In this document: in pieces, positions 1 to 10,000 of the stretch | Position numbering within the stretch: position 1 is the first letter of the stretch | Layout: each line of letters opens with the position of its first letter | IMG/VR virus record: IMGVR_UViG_3300037119_005106 | Location: 1-64,000 of that record | Strand: one strand, 5' to 3' | Source: a virus | DNA length: 64,000 bases | Program-made: the position numbers and the translations under genes | Notes under the pieces: generated by a model | Seen by the model: only the letters and a program-made list of their open reading frames with translations | Database searches by the model: none | What the model was told of the DNA's origin: nothing

Positions 1-2
1 AG

Positions 3-74
3 ATTTACAAAGGCTGGGGAGATTTCTCAAAACCACATAGACAATGGCCACATCTTTATAATCCTGAAAAATAA
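3..74 (+). CDS. C-terminal end of an upstream gene (partial)
   Basis: One frame stays open from the left edge to a TAA at 72-74 and encodes an aromatic-rich tail ending in WPHLYNPEK. It stops 5 bases before the next start codon, as expected for tightly packed phage genes on this strand. The other plus frames read poorly: one stops at position 39, the other runs into the lipoprotein gene out of frame. No function can be given. Confidence 0.45.
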   Translation: MYKGWGDFSKPHRQWPHLYNPEK

Positions 75-79
75 TAATT

Positions 80-340
80 ATGAAAAAATTATTTATTATA
101 CCGATTCTTCTTTTTCTCATTGCTTGTGATTACCACAAAGATGAATCTATATACAATCCTATTTTTAGTGGAGAATCATATTATATGGTTAGAGTTTTTG
201 GACCACAAGGAATAACAAATGAAGGAGCACTTATAATTTACAAGTTACCAATGGAGTCTATTACAGATAAAAAAGTAGATAGCATAAATAAAGTAGCGGA
301 TAAGTACATAGAGAATTGTAAAAAATATACAAATGATTAA
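80..340 (+). CDS. small predicted lipoprotein
   Basis: An 86-aa protein with a basic start (MKK), a hydrophobic core and a lipobox-like LIAC ending at Cys16, followed by polar residues. This is a signal-peptidase-II type signal, so the mature product should be a lipid-anchored protein of about 70 residues facing the periplasm. The rest has no motif I recognise. Small phage lipoproteins often act in superinfection exclusion, but that is inference. It sits at the end of a plus-strand run and is followed by a long structured non-coding stretch. Confidence 0.7.
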   Translation: MKKLFIIPILLFLIACDYHKDESIYNPIFSGESYYMVRVFGPQGITNEGALIIYKLPMESITDKKVDSINKVADKYIENCKKYTND

Positions 341-590
341 TGTATTAAGTAATACTAAATAATCATACTTCTTTTGTTAGATTTTGGATGCTAATGGATA
401 TAGTTTTCCCAAGGGAAGCAAGAGTAAAAACACCTCTTGAATCCTTTGGGAACTTCATCTTCTTCCGTTGAGTTTCGTCAGCCGAACAGATACCAAATTT
501 CGTTTAAGTTAATTCAGTTCACACACTTTCAACGCTTAAACATTGGCTCAACCATTGTGCTTTAGTTTGGTTCTTACTGCCGAGCTTCCC

Positions 591-611
591 GAAGCTAACG
601 CTTCATTTTTT
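591..611 (+). terminator. short rho-independent-type terminator
   Basis: GAAGC-TAAC-GCTTC stem-loop followed by ATTTTTT. The stem is only 5 bp, so it is weak alone, but it lies downstream of the lipoprotein gene on the expected strand. Confidence 0.45.
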
Positions 612-657
612 AGTAAGTTATAAGATTTTCGAAAACGAGCCATTCGGACAAAAACAA

Positions 658-701
658 AAATCCCTACACAAAGGACTCGAAACTTTGTATAGGGATTTAT
701 T
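658..701 (+). terminator. strong hairpin, probable terminator
   Basis: A stem of about 16 bp (658-673 with 683-698, one C-A mismatch) closes a 9-base loop GACTCGAAA. T-rich sequence follows on the plus strand, and an A run precedes it, which is a T run on the minus strand. It could therefore act in both directions. The loop is complementary to part of the next stem-loop. Confidence 0.6.
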
Positions 702-707
702 TGTTTG

Positions 708-753
708 AATATGGATGAACCCTAATTTTGCAATTAGGTTTCGAGTCCATATT
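708..753. promoter_or_regulatory. bipartite stem-loop upstream of the repressor gene
   Basis: An outer stem AATATGGA/TCCATATT (708-715 with 746-753) encloses an inner stem CCTAATT/AATTAGG (721-727 with 732-738). Its 3' arm contains GTTTCGAGTCC (738-748), the exact complement of GGACTCGAAAC (673-683) in the preceding hairpin. The two could form alternative structures in the leader of the HTH gene at 819. Confidence 0.45.
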
Positions 754-818
754 GCATGTGACAAATGTATGAATGATTTAATATCATTTCCAAATAAAAA
801 TCAATAAAATTTCAAATC

Positions 819-1064
819 ATGAGTAATTACAGTATAAAAAAATATATTGATGTAGAAGTTCCTTTAAGGGAATTTATCGCCATACGCATCGTACAGCTTA
901 GAAAAGCAAAGGGATTGAATCAATCCGAACTATCTGATAAAATAACTATTAATCGGACTTCGTTATGCAATATAGAATCGGGCCGACAAACATTAATGTT
1001 AGAAAACCTTGAGGAAATATGTCAGGTTTTGGGTTGCAAATCCTCTGATATACTTCCTTTCTAA
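819..1064 (+). CDS. Cro/CI-type (XRE) helix-turn-helix repressor
   Basis: An 81-aa protein with an HTH_3 fold. Residues ~20-75 read as five short helices, with the recognition region LNQSELSDKITINRTSLCNIESGR and the family signature ending in LEEICQVLGC. Such proteins bind palindromic operators as dimers. This one is close to the minimum size, without an effector or dimerisation domain, so it is more Cro-like than CI-like. It ends 2 bases before the convergent stop codon of the giant minus-strand gene. Its target is unknown; the twin palindromes near 49680-49729 are a candidate (inference). Confidence 0.85.
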   Translation: MSNYSIKKYIDVEVPLREFIAIRIVQLRKAKGLNQSELSDKITINRTSLCNIESGRQTLMLENLEEICQVLGCKSSDILPF

Positions 1065-1066
1065 AA

Positions 1067-4000
1067 TTACTGTTGCACTTGTTCTCCGTCACCCCTTGTC
1101 AATCCTTTCAATACAGACAATGCGGAACGAACAGATGGTGGCACAGTTTTCAACATCATTCTATCCGGATCGAACCAGATATTACTATCCGACATAACGC
1201 CACTTGAAATACTCGAAGCATCCGTTTTACTTCCAAGCATTTGACTTTGTTCATTTGAATTACCTGCTATCATCCCAAGCATGGTCATAAGAGCCATACC
1301 TCTCAACCCCGAGAGGAAGGCTTCTTTTTGATGTGGTTCCAATGAATTGTAATACTCCTTCGCTTTAGCTGGACTCATTCCATTATGGAAGAAATCACTA
1401 GCCGACTTTCCTACTTGTCTTAATGAACCGATGTATTTCTGTCCGTTCATATCAATATCTTCTTTAGCAAATCGCTCTCTAATTTGAGTAGGTATGTGTC
1501 TTGAGAACTGCATAAACATTTTACCCAAAGCATACTTATGCATTCTACTTTGGTCAATAGGACTAAACCCTTTACCATGTGCATTCTTCACTCTTTCTTC
1601 CAAAGCAGCTACTCTAATAGGACTTAACTGAACAGCACCAGCTTTATAATTACCATTCTCATCAAAGAGATTAAATTCTTCATCAGTAAGCATTCCCAAC
1701 ATGTGAACACGCTGAATCCAATCCTCAGTAACAGCCATCGGAGATAAAGCTATTTTGGTAAATATATTATCCAATCCTGATTTAGTTTCAATACTTACAT
1801 CATCATAAAAATCAGATTCCATATAGCCAAGATTGTTCAAAATATTACGGGCACGATTTCTTCTATCCAATAATTCAAGCGACACTCCTTTGTCAATACC
1901 CCAATATCTGGATTCTCCTATAGCCCAAGATTTTCCACCCTCACGCTTCATGTTCATGTACTTACCTACTGCTAAATTCCCAATAGCATAAATCCCTTTC
2001 CCTATTACCAATCCTTTGTACCCAAGAGCATACATTGTATTCCCTCTTACCAATCCATTGATTACAGCATCAGTCTTTTTATCAAAAGTCACTTGCTCTT
2101 TCTTCATTATCAATCCTTCCTTGTAAACTTCTTTGACGTAGTTATAAGCATTCTTATAACCGTTCTTATCATTATAAGCCATTACACCATCAATCATTGG
2201 CATCAATGCTTTAAAGCCCTGAAATGATTCGTCTCCATTAGTAAAAATACTTGAGTGAACATATTCTGTCAATGCTTTATTTAAATCCATTGAAGGCATT
2301 AATTCAGCCTTAACAGAACGAGAACTACTAAACCTACTCATAGGACTCATTCCAAGCAATGTTTCATTCTGCATATTGGAATATATTATTCGGGAACCAT
2401 CCTCATTCTTACCCGTTTTCTGCAATTTAGTTGCAGTCCTTTTTAATTTGTTGAAAGCATACAAATCTTTAGCCGATTGTTTTCCTGAAACAGCCAAAGC
2501 ATTGTACTGGCTTTTGATATCCCTGAACGACATCAGTTCATCCTTCCCATTAATATTAGTGTACACTTTCACATCCTCTATTACAGAATCAAGTCCTTTA
2601 CTGTTTACAAGCAATCCTAACAATCCTCTATTCGCATACATTTCAAAAGCATCCATTGAAGTATGTGGAATATATCCTTCACGCACTTTATCATTACCAT
2701 CAAAGCTTTTAAGGTGTGTAGTTATTTCTCTAAAAGTATTATAGAAATCTACCTCAGCTTTACTCAATTTGTTGGCTTTATAAAGTGCAGTAATCTCATC
2801 ATCCGTTTTAAATTTTAGATTTTTCTTTTCTACACCATTGGCATCTTTATACGTTTCTTTAGAAAGTAAATTACCATATAGTTGTTCGTAAACATCCTTT
2901 CTATTACGGAACAGAGATTGCCCTACTCTTTGTAAAGTGCTTATGATTTTGTTCTTACTTAAACCAAACTTTTCTTGATACAAAGCATCCGTAGCATGAT
3001 TGATTACTTTGATATACTTCCCTCTTTGTTGAACAAATTTTTTGTATTCATTATTAATCATTCGAACCAATCTTTGAGTTACTGGCTGATTGGATGATAC
3101 GTTGTTATTGTTCAACCAACTATCCATAAGAGTCATATCCTTACCATCCTCAATAGCACCTGTAAGTTCGCTTTGTTCTACTCCCATTCTATTTGCCAAC
3201 TCAATAGTTAATGGCGTTGTCAATATGGAATAGGCATAGATATCTTTTTGAGCAAAATTAGTATAGACATTTTTCAATTCATCATTACCCATTTGGGAAT
3301 AGGTAGTTTGATTGAATCTAGAAGTCAAGTCATTCGCTTCTTTTTTATCTTCCAAATACTTTTTGTAAACAAAAGCTTTTTGCTCATCACCAACAGAATT
3401 ATCATATTCCATAACGGCGTTAAACTCCCTTTGGTTTAAGGGAGTAACGTCATTATAATTATGGTAATCGATTCTTGAAGCATTACCTAAGTCCGGCTTA
3501 GCTTTTTTTTTTGAAGTATCTTCTGTTTTCTCAGCAGTAGATGGACGGCTTTTGTATAATGGTCGCCCAGTATCATCAGCCAAAGATATTGCTTCAAGGT
3601 TCACATCGCCTTGGAATACATTGTATGGTTTAATTCTACCACCAATAAGATTACCCATCATGTGAGTTTGCTCAGACCTGTCTTGGTAATCAGTTCTGAT
3701 TTTTTTCTTCTCAGCATCGGTAACACCATCATAGATATACGGTTTACCATCTACTTTGAATATCATACCACCACCCACACGCAAAGCTTTATCCAAAGAT
3801 GGATTATTCTCAGCAATATAAGAAAGTAAGTTATCGCCTTGCTTGTATTTAGTAGTAGGATTAGAAGCATTTAAAATACTAGGATTCTCTTTAAATTCAT
3901 TAGAGATAACCAAGTTCTCCAATTTATCCATTACGCTTTTGTTTATTGGAGTATTTTTGTTTTTAGCTTCGTGTGCTGCATAAGTAGAGATATCATGATT

Positions 4001-7000
4001 CGTTCCTTCATCAAATACATTTGACAAAGACAACTTACCAGTCAATCCATTTTTCATCAAATCCAAAGTAATTAATCCATCCTTGATTTCTTGTGGAAGC
4101 GCTTTCCATTCTTCTTGCACCGCTTTTCTATCTTCTTCAGTTAAGCTTTCATTGAAAAATCTAGGATTAGCAGAGATATAACTATTGTCGCTATAAACTC
4201 TTGCACCCATTGGAGTATTGGTTTGACCAGGAGCATGTTTAATATTCATATTCAATGCTCTGTTGAAAAGAACACTTTTATCCAAAGCAGTTGCTTTTCT
4301 ATTGCCCGGAACCATTTCTCCTTCAAGCTCATCCATGTATTTATTTACATCGCGGAACGCTTTATCCTTGATAGCATTTTTCTGAGCTGAAGTAGTATTA
4401 TTCAATCCAAGGATTCTTGACGTTTGGAAACGTTTCACGATATCAGAAGTACGTTCCATTTGCTTCTTGTCCATAGTATCATCAAAACCAATTTTTTGGT
4501 TTAAGGATTCTATCAATTTAGAAGTATTATCATTGTAGATAGGATTCGCTTTCTTCATGATATTCAAAATCTTCTCCGCATTGTCGTGATATGCTTTGAT
4601 ATCTGGATTGTTTTTAAAACTCTCAGGGAATGTAAGCAAAGCATTCTTTTTGTCGCTATTAACAACCGTATTGAAGTCTTTCAATTGTTGTTCCAAGATA
4701 AAAGGATTGTTTTCAATTCCTTTATGACCAGCCATGATTTTTGATACATGTAGGATATCAGCATTCATAGCTTCAAGGCTTTCCATCATTTGAACAATCT
4801 GTTTCATTTGCTCTTTGGTATTAATCATACCAGCATTTGTATTGATTGATACAGGACCTACCTTTTTATCATCAATACCTAATTCGTGAAGTATTGCTTT
4901 TTTAACATCAGCATTCTTCATTTTAGAAGCATAAGGATTTTGGTTATTGGCTTGGTGCTTATTCCAAACCTTAACCGCCTTAGAGTTCATAATATCATTC
5001 ACTTGCTGCAAAGAGAATCCCATATTGGTAAGTAAAGAGTATTGGTTAATGGTTTGGTCGTTCAATCCCAAAGCATCAGCAAAACCCCACTTCGCATTAT
5101 CCAATATGATATTGGCAAGCATAGCAGATTGATTGTTACGGCTATCTTGACCAACTTCCTTATCACTGAAAGCATCCACCCTATGACCATCAATATTGAT
5201 TGGATTATTCAATTTCACATTGTATGCTGCCAAGTAGTTAGCTATACGGTGTGTGTTGAATATGATACCAATATTTCTTTTAGAAATCATAGTATTGTTG
5301 TAGGCTTGTCTATGGTAGTCAGGACTCATAGGCATAGTTACCTTAGCCTTATTATTACCAATTACTTTCTTCACTTCTTTTTCGAATTCTATCTTCGCTT
5401 TGATTTGCTCTCTCATTCCTGGAGAAGTCCATAAGTCAACAGTTTTATCCAAAGCTTTGTTGAAGTTAGGAGTAGACTTGTCTTTTCTTTGAATAAACAA
5501 ACTATCTCCATCATAATCCGAACCAGCTATTTCTGAGAAATCTTCATGAACAATAGTTTGATTTCCTTCTCCTTCTAAATAATCAGTTGCTTCAAATGCT
5601 CCTGTAGAAGCTGGTCCATGCGAAGGAATACGCGTCCCAATAACACTATCTCCACGAACAAACCAGCCTGCAGGAACACCATTTTGATAATACTCTCCAA
5701 TATAGTCATTCACATCATACCCATAAGAACCCTCGTTACCCGCTTTAGGATGTCTTAATCTAGCTATCATCAAAGCTACTTGCTTCAATACAGCAGATTT
5801 AGCAACACCTCTTTGAGTTTCATCAGCAATAGCATTAGCCAAATCCATTTTACCTTGCAAGTCTTTATGAAGTCCGAAAACTCTTTTTACTTGTGGATCA
5901 GTTTCATTTAGATATTGTCTAAAATTTACCTTGTCTTTCATGTGATTTGGCAACACAATTTCCATAATCTGAGAACCAATACTACCATCAGCATTGTGTC
6001 TATTTTGGTGACCAGCTAAACCTTTTCTACCATTGATAGTAATACCATTTCTATATTGATAATGAGCGCTTGGTTTTTGCTGAGCAATAGTTCCCGCAGT
6101 TTTCAATTTGTTACCAGCTTGCTTCAATCGGTTAGCAAGTGTATTGGTAATGAAATCAGATACCGCTGGATGATTAAGATTGGTCAAAGATTCCTCAATC
6201 ATTAATCGTTGGGATTGATCCATGTTTTCCAAATCCAAATTTTTCAAAATGAAAGCTTTGTACTTGGAAGGATTCATATCTCCCAACTCATCAATAATAG
6301 CATCAAGGTTCTTATCCATATCAGTACGAATAAGTTTTTGAATTTCTTCACCCATAGCAAGGTTATTACCCACCATACCATTTACGATAACAGCAGACAT
6401 AAATTGAACAGGAGTAGTGGCTTGCTCAGTAACCTTATCCATTATTTGTTGTGGACCAAAGTTATTTGTAGCCAATCCCATGAACTCCCCGTTATCGCCA
6501 TAGTAAAGACTATCCAAAGCATTATGCATTTTATCCGTTTCAGATTCAGTAGAAGCAGAAGAACGGTTTCCAATATGGTTATCATAATCATTTTCAAGAT
6601 TCTCATAAGTGATTCCTGAAAGCACTTGTTTCTGTTCTGCAGAAAAGAAATCACTTTTGATAGCAGAATAGGGAACAGCGTAATTGATATAGTTATGCTC
6701 TCCGTTAGTTAAATCCAAAGATGGTTCTGTACCAAACTTGTTTTTATGCCAAGCATTATACACTTGCTCTCTCTCATTAAGCAAATTATATACACCTCTT
6801 AATCCAGGTTCCGTTACCAAAGTATCTTCATCAATGATGGTAGTGTACCCTTTGAAGTAAGCAGACTTCCCTTGGAAGTTTGGATTATCTCTCTCTACGT
6901 GATAATTCAATAGCTTTAATCCATTATTTAAGTCAAAGACACCTAAGCCTGCATCAACTATTTTTTGAGCTTGTGAGCGAGTCATATACATTCCTGAGTC

Positions 7001-10000
7001 GGTAGCACGTTTTACTTTACTATCATCAATCGGAATAGCTTCCATTTTTAAATTCTCATTTCCAAAAGAATTTACCGGAGAACTATTTCCTTTGTTACGT
7101 TTCACGATATCATTAAATGGAATACCCGGATTAAATACTTCTGCCAAAGCCATACCATTTACAGATTGATTAAATACAAACTCCGTAATCTTGTTTTGAC
7201 CTTTCAATGATAATTTACCATTCTCAAAGTAATCCGGCTTAACTGTTTTATTTGCTATCAAATCTTTTGCATTAGCATTCCATCTTTGAATTTCATCATT
7301 AACAGATTGCTTAAATTTATTGATATATTCTTCTTGAGATTTAATAGTTTTTGATTTCTCAAACTCATTCAAGTTCTCATTTGATTTATCGTAAATTCTC
7401 CAAGAACTTTCAAGCATTCTATTCCCTTTGGTAGTCAATTCAATCTTATCAGTCATGTTAGGACGAGCCTTAAATGCTTCATCGAATTTAATACGAGAAA
7501 CAGACATAAGGAACTTTCTAGGACTATCAGCCATAGCGCTTAATGTTTGCATATAACTAGCAGCATTCTCAACTCCTGAGAACATCATAAAGTCCTCGAT
7601 AGTTTGAGTAAAGTCCGTAGAGTTTTTATACAATGAATTGCTACCGCGTTGCAAATGGCTAAGACCTACATACTGAGTAGCAGTTGGACGAAGCACACCA
7701 TTCTTAGCATTGTCATAGATTCCTCTAAGAACAGGATTTTCATGAGTTCTGTTCGCTGGATCAGATAAGTGAGCATACTTTTGTTTGAATGATTTGAATG
7801 TAGGGAAGTTGCCTTTAGTGTCTTTTACTAAAAACTCATTCATTCCATTAAGTTCAGACATTAAGTGATTGTTTGTAATCTTACTTGGTTCCATATTACC
7901 CTCGGCATTCTGAACAACAGAATACGAAGTGTATTTTCTATTGCTATCAACAATAGCTTCGATAAATGGTTTGGCACCATAAACATAAATCTTATTTGGA
8001 TCTCTTGGATTCTCCATTGCTTTAGAACGAACCATTTTATCAATAAGAGTTTTTACGTTTACATTGTGGCCACGCATATTGATAGTTTGGTTATTTACCA
8101 ATGCAGAGAAGCGAACACCTCTTGGAGCAAGATATCTCAATACAGCCAAGTAATCCTCATTAGTTTGATTACCTGATTTAATATTGTTGTAAGCATCCAA
8201 AAAGTATTGGTGGTTCTGAGCGCCTGACTCCGTAAACTTACCGTTGTAATGTAACTTCTCTTGTTCTTCCAATTTGGAAAGGTGTCTTTCTGTTTTGTTT
8301 CTTTCTGTTTCAGATAAAGCATTTTGAGTTTCCCACTTCCCTTCTGAGTTTACTACAGACTTGATAGCACTTATGGTTTGTTGGTTACCCATAACATAAG
8401 CCATAGAAGATAGATACATCATCTTTTCATTTGGATGCATTTTATTCATGTACTGATTGAACTGCCATACTTCTTCAGTACGACTATTTTCAATAGCCGA
8501 AATAAATCCATTGGTATCTCCTTTGTTTTCAAAAGCAAGGTTGTAGAACTCAGAAACTAATAAATCTCTATCGATTAAGTTTTCTTCATTAAAATCAGAA
8601 GCCAAAGCACCACTCTCTGCAAATTTTTTACGTTTCACATAGTTAAGGCTTTTGGTAAAACTATTTAGAATACGGGTAGCACCACGAAAGGTAACTTGCT
8701 TAGCTGATTCATAATCATCAAAAGCACCTTCTTCCAACATTGCATTTTCTAATTCATTCAATTGGAAGTCTATTTCATCCTGACGTTCTTGCTCGGAGAA
8801 GTCTTTCATCTTAACATCAACATCCTCTTGGATTTTCTTAACCAATCTATCATAAGTAGTTTTTCTATTGGCTTGCTTAGTAGCAATCGGATCATAGTTT
8901 CTACGTTGTTCAATTTTGGCATCAGTAATCCTTTGATGATTGTCTTGTTCTGCTTGGTCTTTCATATCAACCTTTGAAGCAAAACCACCACCATCATAAG
9001 CAGCTTTATTACCGGCAGAAGATTTTACAAAGTTGGTCATGATATGTTCCATCAAATCACTTGTAGGAACAGGAATACCATCATTCAATTTCTGAACAAC
9101 ATCAACCGCATAAGGTTCATAAGTAACCGTTTCTCCTTTTACCCAATTCCACCATCCTTTCGAAACCTTTTGGCGACCTCTCTCTTTGATTGGATCAAGT
9201 GTGTAATTGAAGTTTTTTGCTAATGGCCCTTGAAGATAATGAGTGAATAATTCCTCATTTATAACTGATTGTTCTTCATCCGGAGCTTTGAAAATTTCGA
9301 AAGAATTCAATAAGTTTTCCAACCCACCAGCTTGAGTTACTTCTGCTTCAAAAGCTGCAACAGCTTCTTGTTCTGTTTGTCCATCAGCAGGAGTAATAAA
9401 ATAATCCACAAGTCCTTTCAAGAATGTAGTAGTCTTACCATCTTCCAATAAGTAAACTATTTTATCCTCGTAAAGCTTTTCTATTTTATCAACTAATTTT
9501 TGATCTCTCCTGGCTTCTTGAACAACAGCTTTTGTAGCAGCACTATCTTTTGTTAATCGGTAATTAACGTGAGCCATTTCATGCATGAATATCTCAGGTT
9601 GTTCCCAAGTATTTTCATCAATATAAATGGTACTTGCTAAAGCATAACCAACAGCCGGAGTTCCCACCAAAGAAAATAGATTGCTTGCTGAAACAACATT
9701 GATATCAATACCTTTTGCTTTAAGCATTCTATTAATAGTACGTTGCTCATCAACCACTCTTGGTCCATATTTAAAAGCAGCAATCTTTGTATCTAAATAA
9801 GCATCCAATTGTTGTTTGGCAATCGTAGCATCAGGATTATTGGCATTGTTTCTAGCTGGAGCAGTATGGTAAGCATTCTCCATAATAGTTCTACGCATAG
9901 AGTCTTGTGCCATATTTTGCTGAATGGTTTTTCTTTTTTCAGCTTCATTCATTTTAGCTTGAACAAACTCTTGTCCTTCTTCTATAGCTTCGCCACCTTT

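Larger units (their letters stand above)
341..818. other. non-coding structured region between lipoprotein and repressor
   Basis: About 480 bases without a convincing gene on either strand. It holds a short terminator-like hairpin near 591-611, a strong hairpin at 658-698 and a second stem-loop at 708-753. The stretch 345-590 is less AT-rich than the surrounding genes and contains several short inverted repeats such as AGCTTC/GAAGCT, so it could encode a small RNA. I see no tRNA in it. Confidence 0.5.

Noticed and set aside
1009-1197. A 62-codon plus-strand frame continuing past the HTH gene
   Set aside because: It overlaps the HTH gene in another frame and runs antisense into the giant gene; composition is not protein-like.
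5042-5434. A 130-codon plus-strand frame (and similar frames near 6209-6619, 7865-8176 and 12644-12955) opposite the giant gene
   Set aside because: They lie wholly antisense to a well-supported gene, have odd Ile/Ser/Phe/His-rich composition and no leader; typical antisense shadows of AT-rich coding DNA.
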